A DNA stretch of 64,000 nt, taken from the NCBI RefSeq assembly GCF_006442545.2, contig NZ_CP083952.1, forward strand, positions 2,659,501 through 2,723,500. Reading direction: 5' to 3'. Of the stretch, positions 53,431 through 60,848 are shown one piece after another; the stretch's first letter is position 1; each line of letters begins with the position of its first letter. Origin of the DNA: Mesorhizobium sp. B2-1-8. GTDB lineage: Bacteria > Pseudomonadota > Alphaproteobacteria > Rhizobiales > Rhizobiaceae. The notes below the pieces were generated by a model, which was not told where the DNA came from, made no database searches, and saw only the letters and a list, made by a program, of their open reading frames with translations. The position numbers were made by a program, and so were the translations under genes.

Positions 53431-53538
53431 CTACCAGCTTAAGGTAAAGCTGACGAGCAGGACGGCAATCAAGGCCGATAACGGGACCGCCATCAATAGC
53501 GCCGCCTCGATAAGGCGGGTTTGCTTGTCGCCGAACAT
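53431..53538 (-). CDS. 35-residue membrane micropeptide
   Basis: A 35-codon gene, MFGDKQTRLIEAALLMAVPL followed by a hydrophobic stretch ending SFTLSW. The second half is one membrane helix. The ribosome site GAGGAG lies seven bases before ATG, which together with the composition makes it more convincing than a chance ORF. A 38-base hairpin (53578-53615) lies upstream of it. The function is unknown. Confidence 0.6.
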   Translation of the reverse strand: MFGDKQTRLIEAALLMAVPLSALIAVLLVSFTLSW

Positions 53539-53577
53539 CCGAATCTCCTCACATCTCGGCCCAAAACCAGGGAATTT

Positions 53578-53615
53578 AGGGTTCGCCCACCGCATGGAAG
53601 CGGTGAGCGAACCCT
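53578..53615. repeat. Long hairpin in the micropeptide leader
   Basis: AGGGTTCGCCCACCGC pairs with GCGGTGAGCGAACCCT (one mismatch) around ATGGAA. No T-tract follows on either strand. It sits 39 bases upstream of the micropeptide start. The remainder of the gap to 53896 has no gene apart from the DUF1236 leader. Confidence 0.7.
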
Positions 53616-53896
53616 ATTGGCGCAGGAAGGGACGTAGCTGCGCCAATTTGCAAAAAAATTCGCGGTTACTGTCCGGCTTTTAGCAACTACCCGCCGTGTC
53701 CTCGCAGCGAACAACGAGCGCGAAAGGCAGCCGTTCCCGGCGACGGTTCCGGCAGGACTATTGCGTTTTTATATGGGACTTAAGTCTTGGGCCGATGGGA
53801 CCGAAGCCCAAGCCTGGAACATTCGATGCTACCTGGAGTTCGATCCGCAGCGCAGTGACAATGTTGTGGCTGTGCGGATTGCAGATGGAGGAATTC

Positions 53897-54193
53897 ATGA
53901 AGAAGAATCTTGCCGCCGTAGCCGCGGTTCTGTTGCTCGCAGGTGTCGGCGCGGCCGCGGCCGAGGACGTCGTCATCCAGCCCGAGCAGGAAACGGTGAT
54001 CAAGGAATATGTGAAGAAGCAGCCGCTGGCTTCGATCAAGATTCCCGGCGTGGAACTCAATGTCGGCACGGCTTTGCCCGATACTGTCGAGCTGCACGAA
54101 GTTCCCAACGTCAAGTATCGCTACACCGTCGTCGACAACCATACCGTGATCGTGGATCCAGGCACCCGCAAGATCGTCAAGATCATCCAGTAA
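53897..54193 (+). CDS. DUF1236 periplasmic protein
   Basis: A 98-residue exported protein with a standard signal peptide (MKKNLAAVAAVLLLAGVGAA, cleaved near AAAE). The mature part matches DUF1236: PLASIKIPGVELNVGTALPD and YRYTVVDNHTVIVDPGTRKI. These small proteins are frequent in rhizobia and of unknown function; some are stress-induced. GGAGGAATTC precedes the ATG. It is monocistronic. Confidence 0.87.
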   Translation: MKKNLAAVAAVLLLAGVGAAAAEDVVIQPEQETVIKEYVKKQPLASIKIPGVELNVGTALPDTVELHEVPNVKYRYTVVDNHTVIVDPGTRKIVKIIQ

Positions 54194-54465
54194 CGGCGCC
54201 TGGCCCGCCACCGGGCTGGTGGCGGGCCGGCTACGCAAGATGGATTGCCTGAGCAATCGGAATTTGCGCGGGTCGATGCCCTTTAATGCATGTCGCCCGG
54301 AAGTGTCTTCGAGCCGGCCTGTAAGGGCTGCGGTTTCGCCGATCCTGACCTCGCGATCGTCGCAGCAGAACTCCCAGATCCACCTACCGGCATTCCGCGC
54401 AGGACACCTTCCAGTGGGGAACATTGCAGCCATGGACTTTGATCCGGTGGGCGAATGCCGTACCG

Positions 54466-54945
54466 CTAGCGGCTTGCTATCTTGTGCCGCAGAACGAGGC
54501 GGTACTCATGCCAGATCAGCCAGATGACGATCAGGTCGAATATGGTGAGCACGATCAACCCGGCCGAGTGAGTATAGCTGAAGCGGTAGAGCTGGTAGAC
54601 GATGAAGACCAGCAAGGCGACAAGCGATGCCGGATAGGCCCATAGCTTGCCCCACAACAGGCCTGCGACCAGGGCAATCTTGATCACGCCGTGACTGAGA
54701 AGGTAGAATGCGTAGAAATGCTGCGTGCCGACAGAGAAATGGCTTGCCGCGTCCATCAAATGGCCGGCGATGAAATCGTGCGGGTCGTCGACCAGCTCTT
54801 CCTGCGTGAGCCTGTTCACCAGCGACACGATCGTGCTGGTGCCGACGATGGCGAGCAGCAGGCCGCCGACGCATTCGACCAGGGCATGTGCGCCTTTTAG
54901 CAGCAGGCTGACCTCGAAAATCTGGTGGACACGCTGCTCGTTCAT
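54466..54945 (-). CDS. DUF2127 integral membrane protein
   Basis: A 159-residue protein with about four membrane helices. HQIFEVSLLLKGAHALVECV, then FYAFYLLSHGVIKIALVAGL and the C-terminal IFDLIVIWLIWHEYRLVLRH match DUF2127. Biochemical role unknown. It lies back-to-back with the PAP2-type gene, 47 bases between starts, so the two share a very short regulatory region. The preceding 270-base gap (54194-54465) shows no gene. Confidence 0.85.
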   Translation of the reverse strand: MNEQRVHQIFEVSLLLKGAHALVECVGGLLLAIVGTSTIVSLVNRLTQEELVDDPHDFIAGHLMDAASHFSVGTQHFYAFYLLSHGVIKIALVAGLLWGKLWAYPASLVALLVFIVYQLYRFSYTHSAGLIVLTIFDLIVIWLIWHEYRLVLRHKIASR

Positions 54946-54992
54946 GCGGTCTCCTGGCGTTTGGCGTGGCGCGTCGATGACAGGGTGAGTTG

Positions 54993-55534
54993 ATGGACGT
55001 GACGATTACACATTGGATCAATTCGGCGGCGGGAATAAGCCTGGTGCTGGATCAGATCATGATAGCCGTGACGAAATTCGGTGTTCCGCTTCTGGTGGCC
55101 TGCGTCGTGCTGCAATGGTGGAGCAGGACGGACAGGACGCATGTGGGTCATGCCGCGATCGCAGCCGGACTGTCTTCCTGATCGGACTTGGCGCCAACCA
55201 GATCATCCTGCTCTTCGTGCATCGAGTGCGTCCCTACGACGCCGGCGTGACCCACCTCATCATTCCCGCCAGCATCGACTGGTCGTTCCCTTCGGATCAC
55301 GCGACAGCGGCTTTCGCCATCGTTGCCGCATTCGTCCTGCAGGCGCTTCCGAGGCGCGCGTTGGTTTTCGGAGCAATGGCGCTGCTGGTTTGCTGCTCGC
55401 GGCTGTTTGTGGGCATCCATTACGCGACGGATGTGCTTGGCGGCGCTCTGACCGGCATTGCCGCCGCCGTGCTTGTCCGCGCCATATACCGCGAAGACTC
55501 CAGGCTGGACCGGCTGGCGACAAACATCCTGTGA
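54993..55534 (+). pseudogene. PAP2-family membrane phosphatase, frameshifted
   Basis: The N-terminus (MDVTITHWINSAAGISLVLD ... HAAIAAGLS) is in one frame and stops at 55181; from about 55174 the next frame continues with FLIGLGANQIILLF and the PAP2 signatures FVHRVRPYD, PSDHATAAF and GIHYATDVLGG. Joining them gives about 180 residues of a normal undecaprenyl-diphosphate phosphatase-like membrane enzyme. One base is missing at GGACTGTC-TTCCTG. All catalytic motifs (KxxxxxxRP variant, PSGH-like, SRxxxxxHxxxD) are after the break, so the natural protein would lose them. Confidence 0.82.
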
Positions 55535-55708
55535 GGGAAATCGGCTGTGGAGCAAACTGGGCCGTGCAGGCCTTGCGTCCATGACCGATTTCGCCAGACG
55601 CCTCGCTGACGCTCAGCGATTTCGCCGAACCGTCGATCCGCCCGCATGCCAATCTTTACTGGGGGCCGACTTTGCAGATCCTGAAGGCGGTGTGCGACGG
55701 ATCCAGCG

Positions 55709-56557
55709 TCATCGCGACAGGGCCGCCGCTTGCTCTTGGAGGCGCCGGGCCAGCGCGCGAATTCGATCGGCGACCTTGCTGTCCACCGGGTTGTAGACGG
55801 TCAGGCTCAGATCCGGCCGGCCGTCGACCGCGAAGGCCGAATATTCGAGCTCGATGTCTCCGAGTTCGGGATGCTTCAGGCGCTTTGTTCCGTCGCCATG
55901 GCTGAGCACGTCGTTTTCCCGCCATAGCGCGTCGAACTCCGGGCTGGCGCCGCAAAGCTCCTCCACCAACTGGGCGACCTCCGACACCGCGCCGGCGCGT
56001 GCCGCGTCGGCCCGGAACGCACCGACCACGAAGCGGGCGAGGTTTTCCCAATCGTGCTGCTTGGCACGGACGGTGGGGCTCAGGAACATGAAGCGCAGGA
56101 TGTTGCGCTGACCGGGGGGCAGGACGCTGTAGTCGGTGAGCACGACCTGCGCGGCGCGGTTCCAGGCAACGACATCCCAGGTCGCCGTCTTGATCAGGGC
56201 CGGGCTCGCCTCGAGCGTGTCGATGAGGCGCTGCAGCCGGGGGCTGACGCCCTCGGCGCCGACGTAGCGGACCTCCGGCGGGCGCCCCAGCCCGAGCATG
56301 AAAAGATGTTCGCGCTCGGCCTCGGTCAGCAGCAGCCCCTTGGCGATCCGGTTCAGCACGTCGGCCGAAGGCGCGCCGCCGCGGCCCTGTTCCAGCCATG
56401 TGTACCAGGTCGGGCTGATGTTGGCGCGCTGGGCGACCTCTTCCCGGCGCAGCCCTGGCGTGCGCCTGCGCCCGGAGAAGCCGAACGATGCGGGGTCGAG
56501 CCGGGTGCGCCGGTCTTTCAGAAATGCCGCGAGCGAACCGGTGGAAGTGTTGGGCAT
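55709..56557 (-). CDS. XRE-family regulator with MmyB-like ligand domain
   Basis: A 282-residue (from MPNTSTG) transcription factor. The helix-turn-helix region reads RRTPGLRREEVAQRANISPT followed by WYTWLEQGR, diagnostic of the XRE/MmyB group common in actinobacteria and proteobacteria. The C-terminal 170 residues form the PAS-like MmyB ligand domain (WDVVAWNRAAQVVLTDY). An ATG nine codons upstream is also possible. It is divergent from the SDR gene (105 bases) and probably regulates it. Confidence 0.9.
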   Translation of the reverse strand: MPNTSTGSLAAFLKDRRTRLDPASFGFSGRRRTPGLRREEVAQRANISPTWYTWLEQGRGGAPSADVLNRIAKGLLLTEAEREHLFMLGLGRPPEVRYVGAEGVSPRLQRLIDTLEASPALIKTATWDVVAWNRAAQVVLTDYSVLPPGQRNILRFMFLSPTVRAKQHDWENLARFVVGAFRADAARAGAVSEVAQLVEELCGASPEFDALWRENDVLSHGDGTKRLKHPELGDIELEYSAFAVDGRPDLSLTVYNPVDSKVADRIRALARRLQEQAAALSR

Positions 56558-56662
56558 CCTGTTAGCCTTCAAGCTGGTAGTCATTATACCATGATAAGAT
56601 CACTACTTTAATGGAATAATAGGGCAGCGATATTACGCAGGCAACTGTGCAGGAGATTTTGC

Positions 56663-57547
56663 ATGCATATCTTTCTTACCGGCGCCACCGGCTTCATCGG
56701 TTCGGCGATTGTCCCCGAACTCATCCAGGCCGGCCATCAGGTGGTCGGCGTCACCCGCTCCGATGCCGGCGCCGAAGCGTTGGCCGCCGCGGGCGCGGAG
56801 GTGTATCGCGGAACCCTCGAGGATCCCGAGGGGCTGCGCGACGGCGCGGCGAAGGCGGAGGCCGTGATCCACACCGCGTTCGACCATGATTTTTCGCGGT
56901 TTGCCGAGAATTGCGAAAAGGACAGGCGCGTGATCGCGGCACTCGGCCAGGCACTCGCCGGCTCCGACCGGCCGCTGGTGATCACGTCGGGCACCGGCAT
57001 GGGCGCCCCCGGACATGGTGAGTTGGCGGTCGAGGACGTCTTCAATCCCAGCCATCCCAATCCCCGCGTCGCCTCGGAACTCGCCGGAAATGCCCTGCTG
57101 GAGGCGGGCATCAACGTGTCGGTGATGCGGCTGCCGCAGGTCCATGACACGGTCAAGCAGGGGCTGATCTCGCCGCTCGTCGAAATCGCGCGCCAGAAAG
57201 GCGTCTCGGCCTATGTCGGTGAAGGCCGCAATCGTTTTGCGGCGGGCCATCTCCTCGACGTGGCGCGCCTCTATCGCCTTGCCGTGGAAAAGCGGCAGCC
57301 GGGCGCACGCTATCACGCCGTCGGCGAGGAAGGCGTCGAGGTGCGCGCCATCGCCGAGGCGCTTGGCCGGGGCCTGAACCTGCCGGTGGTTTCGATCGCG
57401 CCGGAAAAGGCGGCGGAGCATTTCGGCTGGATGGCGATGTTCGCTCCCATGGACCTGCCGGCTTCCAGCGCGCTGACCCAGGCGCGGCTCGGCTGGCATC
57501 CGACCGGGCCGACGCTGATCGCCGATCTCGACGCCATGCGGTATTGA
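56663..57547 (+). CDS. Atypical short-chain dehydrogenase/epimerase (SDR)
   Basis: A 294-residue NAD(P)-binding enzyme. The Rossmann motif TGATGFIG is at residues 7-14. The family active-site Tyr/Lys of classical SDRs is not obvious in the expected place, while AVEDVFNPSHPNPRVASELAG resembles atypical SDRs related to NmrA or YwnB-type proteins that bind NAD(P) and may act as sensors or reductases. It is divergent from the MmyB-type regulator, which usually controls such an adjacent oxidoreductase. GGAGATTTTGC precedes the ATG. Confidence 0.88.
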   Translation: MHIFLTGATGFIGSAIVPELIQAGHQVVGVTRSDAGAEALAAAGAEVYRGTLEDPEGLRDGAAKAEAVIHTAFDHDFSRFAENCEKDRRVIAALGQALAGSDRPLVITSGTGMGAPGHGELAVEDVFNPSHPNPRVASELAGNALLEAGINVSVMRLPQVHDTVKQGLISPLVEIARQKGVSAYVGEGRNRFAAGHLLDVARLYRLAVEKRQPGARYHAVGEEGVEVRAIAEALGRGLNLPVVSIAPEKAAEHFGWMAMFAPMDLPASSALTQARLGWHPTGPTLIADLDAMRY

Positions 57548-57590
57548 GGCGCTTAGCAACGTTCGAGGTTAGCCAAAGCCCTCTAAACTT

Positions 57591-57774
57591 CGTCATCCCT
57601 GGGCGCAGCAGGAGCGGCGCTCCGTCGCGGAGAGCCTGGGATCCTTCCGTGACCTGGGCCGAAGAGTGCAGCGGAGCAGAACTTTGCACTGTGGCGGTGC
57701 TCAGGAGTCCCGGCATGGATCCTCGGGTCTGCGCCGCGTCGCTACGCTCCTTGCTCCGCCCGTGCATGACGAAG
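57591..57774. repeat. Dispersed repeat of the second family (reverse copy)
   Basis: It opens CGTCATCCCTGGGCGCAGCA and ends CCGTGCATGACGAAG, containing GGATCCTCGGGTCTGCGCCG and CGCTACGCTCCTTGCTCCGC. The latter words are the reverse complement of those at 41523-41703. It fills most of the gap between the SDR and the RibD-like gene; nothing else is seen there. Confidence 0.7.
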
Positions 57775-57867
57775 CGATGGAGGCATGCAGTCCATAAACG
57801 CAAGCACGCAGCCTATTCAGGCTTTTGCACCAGGCAACCAGACGGAAAACGGTTTCCTGCTTCAGGA

Positions 57868-58566
57868 TCATGCAGGGCTGACGGCGTAGCGCAAATGGAC
57901 GAGGCCATGCGCCAGGGGTTCGCAGCTTTTGAGCGATAGCTGCACCTTGCCGGCAAGGCCGCTTTCGCCGAACTCGACAAAACCCTGGTTTGCCGCCCGC
58001 GCATCGAGCGCGGGGGTAACGAGAAGGCTGAGTTCATCGACAAGCCCTGCCGCGAAGAAGGAGCCGTTGATGCCGGCGCCGCCTTCGAGCAGCAGGCGGC
58101 GGATGCCGAGTTCGCGCCCGAGCACGTCGAGCATCGCGGCGAGATCGATGTCGGCCGTTTGCGACACGATATAGGACACGCCGTCGGCGGCGAGCTCGGC
58201 CAGATGGCTGTCGGCGACATCACGCCCGAGCAGCACCACGACATGGTCGCCGCCGATGTCGGGTTTGGCGAAGTGCAGCTTGCCGGAGGCATCGAGCGCC
58301 ACGGCATAGCTGCCCGCGTCGCGCCGCGCGAAATGATGCGGCCGGTCGACCTTGCCCCCATGCGCCGGCGGGTGCGCGCCGGCTTTGCTCATCTCCGCCA
58401 TGGTGACGCGGCCGACGATCCAGGCGTCGCCTTCGAGGTCGTTGTGGATCTGTTCATAGAGACCCGACCACTCGGCCCGGCTGCCATCGGGGCTGGCGGT
58501 ATAGCGGCTCGGATGAAGGCTGCCGTCGAGCGAGGCAAGCATATGGCAGATGATTTGCGGCTTCAT
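57868..58566 (-). CDS. Dihydrofolate reductase-like protein (RibD C-terminal domain)
   Basis: A 232-residue NADPH-dependent reductase of the RibD_C/DHFR-like fold: ICHMLASLDGSLHPSRYT, WIVGRVTMAEMSK, then LGIRRLLLEGGAGINGSFFA and the final strands. RibD_C proteins reduce the ribosyl side chain in riboflavin synthesis, but free-standing copies like this are usually of unknown substrate. No rib genes are adjacent. It has no signal peptide. It is monocistronic. Confidence 0.88.
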   Translation of the reverse strand: MKPQIICHMLASLDGSLHPSRYTASPDGSRAEWSGLYEQIHNDLEGDAWIVGRVTMAEMSKAGAHPPAHGGKVDRPHHFARRDAGSYAVALDASGKLHFAKPDIGGDHVVVLLGRDVADSHLAELAADGVSYIVSQTADIDLAAMLDVLGRELGIRRLLLEGGAGINGSFFAAGLVDELSLLVTPALDARAANQGFVEFGESGLAGKVQLSLKSCEPLAHGLVHLRYAVSPA

Positions 58567-58743
58567 GCGATTTCTCCGGAGATGGATTCCAAAATTCAGG
58601 CCTTGTCGTGCGTGGTCCCCCCAAACCGTACCGCTTTAGGTGCCCGTACGACACGAGACGGCTGGCCAAAGGAGCAGCCAAACTCTCGCAGACCGTGAAG
58701 TAACGCCGGCTATGTCGATTGCAATGTTTGGGGCGTGACCGGG

Positions 58744-59154
58744 CTAGGCCGCTTCAAGCGCCATCACCTTCTCCGCCGCCTTCGCCAGAAACCCCGATCG
58801 CGTATAGCCGTGGGCTTCGGCAAAGGCATCGATCCGCTGGAGAACATCGTCCGGCAGCGTCACGTTGATACGCACCGCCTTCCTGGCCCCGGTTCTTGCC
58901 GCGACCAGGATTGCAACGCCGTCACGATTGTCGGCGTCTGTCATCACTGTCTCCAGACTGGAAGGCTCCGGAATGGCATCGCCATCCTCGACCAGCCCTT
59001 CGATATGGAGGGCAAGCGCCTCTTCAGCCATGGACCGGGCGTCATCCAGATCCTTGCCGGCGGTAATCACGCCTGGGAAATCAGGGAAAGACACGCCGAA
59101 GTCGCTGTCGGCATCCTTGTGGATAAGTCCGATATACTGCTTCATGTCCGTCAC
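58744..59154 (-). CDS. hicB: HicB-family antitoxin
   Basis: A 136-residue antitoxin with the HicB partial RNase-H fold at the N-terminus (YIGLIHKDADSDFGVSFPDF, then VEDGDAIPEPSS) and a ribbon-helix-helix DNA-binding tail (KAVRINVTLPDDVLQRID). It starts inside the hicA stop (four-base ATGA overlap). An ATG three codons later is equally possible. HicB should sequester HicA and repress the operon through the palindrome at 59338-59355. Confidence 0.93.
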   Translation of the reverse strand: MTDMKQYIGLIHKDADSDFGVSFPDFPGVITAGKDLDDARSMAEEALALHIEGLVEDGDAIPEPSSLETVMTDADNRDGVAILVAARTGARKAVRINVTLPDDVLQRIDAFAEAHGYTRSGFLAKAAEKVMALEAA

Positions 59155-59339
59155 CTCAGTTTCAGTCCAGATTGCTTTTCGATGCTGCGCAAAGTGCCTA
59201 TCGGAATATCGCGCTTTGGATGGGGAACGGTGACGCGCCCTGGCTTGTCGCGGTGTTTGAATTGCGCATGGCTACCCTTTCGGGCGACCTCGAACCAACC
59301 GTCAGCTTCCAACAGACGGATGATTTCAGCGCTAGTCAT
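59151..59339 (-). CDS. hicA: HicA-family toxin (mRNA interferase)
   Basis: A 62-residue toxin: SAEIIRLLEADGWFEVARKG, then SHAQFKHRDKPGRVTVPHPK, with the catalytic histidine in KGSHAQF intact. It is first in the operon, the usual hicA-hicB order. The 18-base palindrome begins inside its start codon. It would cleave mRNA when released from HicB. Confidence 0.93.
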   Translation of the reverse strand: MTSAEIIRLLEADGWFEVARKGSHAQFKHRDKPGRVTVPHPKRDIPIGTLRSIEKQSGLKLR

Positions 59340-59355
59340 GTGTATTTATACACAT
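59338..59355. promoter_or_regulatory. HicAB operator palindrome
   Basis: ATGTGTAT-TT-ATACACAT is a perfect palindrome with eight-base arms that overlaps the hicA start. It is the obvious binding site for the ribbon-helix-helix domain of HicB. Beyond it, to 59591, no gene is seen. Confidence 0.75.
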
Positions 59356-59591
59356 CGAAAGGCGGCCTTTCAATAAAAATACGGAAGGAAGCCATGGCCC
59401 TCGAAGGAGCAGCATGCCCGCAATCCAAAATTCCGACAAGTCGCCGTCCGGCTCTGTTATATCGATGTTGCACAAACGGTTGACCCTGGGTTAGCATCCT
59501 CTTGTTGACGCCGATCGGAGGAATTTAGGCGGCGGTCAGCTGGAGCTGCATGCGTTCTTGGCGCAAGGAGGATGCTCCAACACTTTAACCG

Positions 59592-59638
59592 GCGCATGAT
59601 CCTTCCTGAAACCGGTCCCGGTTTTAAGGGACGTGCGC
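59592..59638. repeat. Diverged palindromic repeat with AAACCGG/CCGGTTT core
   Basis: GCGCATGATCC and GGACGTGCGC are imperfect outer arms; the inner AAACCGG-TC-CCGGTTT (59609-59624) is perfect. It ends 19 bases before the binding-protein start. It resembles the 15814 palindrome family, though as a LacI-like-size site it could also be an operator. Confidence 0.5.
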
Positions 59639-59657
59639 TTCAGTGGAGGAGGAACCC

Positions 59658-60605
59658 ATGAACAGACGTGAATTCCTGATGACGTCCGTGGCCGCGGGCG
59701 CCATGATGTTGGCCGCACGCTCGGCTTTCGCCGAGGACAAACTCACCATTCTCGGCTCGGTGCCCAGTCTCGGCTTTCCGTTCTTCGTGCACATGCTGAA
59801 CGAGATCAAGGCCGAAGCGCAGGCGCAAGGCGTCAACCTGACCGAGAGCGACGGCCAGAACTCGGCCACCAAGCAGACCGCCGACATCGAGGCGGCGCTG
59901 GTGCAGAAGGTCAATGCGATCGTCATCTCGCCGCTCGACGTCAACGCGCTGGCGCCGGCCATCGAGGAAGCGGTCAAGGCCGGCGTTCCCGTGGTGACGA
60001 TCGACCGCCGCGTCGACGGTGTCCAGGGCATTCTGGCCCATGTCGGCGCCGACAATGTGAAGGGCGGCGAGGCGGAAGCCCAGGCCGTGGTGGCGGCATT
60101 CCCCAATGGCGCCAAGCTGTTCCACCTGCAGGGCCAGCCGGGTGCCGGTCCCGCGATCGACCGCAACAAGGGCGTGCACAACGTGCTCGATCCGCTGAAG
60201 GACAAGTACCAGATCATCTATGAGCAGACCGCCAACTTCGCCCGCGCCGAGGCGCTGACGGTGACAGAAGCCGGCCTTGCCGCCAACGGCAAGCCGGACG
60301 CCATCATCTGCGCCAATGACGACATGGCGCTGGGCGCGCTCGAGGCGTGCGCCGCGCGCAACTTCAGCGACGTCAAGATCTACGGCTTCGATGCGCTGCC
60401 GGAAGCGCTGGTCGCCGTGCGCGACGGCAAGCTCGCCGGCACGGTCGAACAGTTCCCCGGCAAGCAGTCGCGCACCGCCGTGCAGATCGCGGTCGCCTAC
60501 GCCAAGAACAAGACCGAGCCGAAGGAGAAGCTGGTGCTGCTGACGCCCATCGTCATCGGCAAGGACAATCTCGACAAGGCCGAGAGGCTGAACGAGACGA
60601 AGTAG
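59658..60605 (+). CDS. Ribose-type ABC transporter substrate-binding protein (CUT2)
   Basis: A 315-residue periplasmic protein. The signal starts MNRREFLMTSVAAGAMMLAA and carries an arginine pair, weakly Tat-like, then cleavage near AFAE. The mature part is a RbsB-type binding protein: EIKAEAQAQGVNLTESDGQN, IEAALVQKVNAIVISPLDVN, DRRVDG and CANDDMALGALEA. GGAGGAGGAA precedes the ATG. It delivers a monosaccharide or polyol to the permease encoded downstream. A 163-bp inverted-repeat element separates it from the ATPase gene. Confidence 0.93.
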   Translation: MNRREFLMTSVAAGAMMLAARSAFAEDKLTILGSVPSLGFPFFVHMLNEIKAEAQAQGVNLTESDGQNSATKQTADIEAALVQKVNAIVISPLDVNALAPAIEEAVKAGVPVVTIDRRVDGVQGILAHVGADNVKGGEAEAQAVVAAFPNGAKLFHLQGQPGAGPAIDRNKGVHNVLDPLKDKYQIIYEQTANFARAEALTVTEAGLAANGKPDAIICANDDMALGALEACAARNFSDVKIYGFDALPEALVAVRDGKLAGTVEQFPGKQSRTAVQIAVAYAKNKTEPKEKLVLLTPIVIGKDNLDKAERLNETK

Positions 60606-60640
60606 AGGCAGTCAGCCTGCGATTGACAAGCCGGCGGGAC

Positions 60641-60803
60641 AGCGCCCCCCTCTGTCCTGCCGGACATCTCCCCCTCGAGGGGGGAGATCGGATGTCTCTT
60701 CTGCCTTCGCCAATCTCCAGCATTGCAGGAAAGGGCGCTGGCGTTCAGTCTGCCAATCTCCCCCCTTGAGGGGGAGATGTCCGGCAGGACAGAGGGGGGC
60801 GCT
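60641..60803. repeat. 163-bp element with about 36-base terminal inverted repeats (copy 5, diverged)
   Basis: AGCGCCCCCCTCTGTCCTGC (60641 on) and its complement at 60784-60803 form the outer part of long arms that continue inward through CGGACATCTCCCCCTCGAGG. It lies between the binding-protein and ATPase genes of one transport operon. It is related to, but clearly diverged from, the 19419-type elements. Confidence 0.8.
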
Positions 60804-60848
60804 CAGGCGCAACTTGACTCATGCAGGGATGGCAACAAGGAGAAGTCT

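Noticed and set aside
53820..53850. An EcfG-type stress promoter before the DUF1236 gene (GGAAC)
   Set aside because: GGAAC is present, but no CGTT follows at the required 16-17 base spacing.
58567..58743. A short plus-strand frame (RGPPKPYRFRCPYDTRRLAK) between the RibD-like and hicB genes
   Set aside because: It lacks a convincing start and ribosome site and is only about 30 codons; it may be a remnant, but nothing supports a gene.
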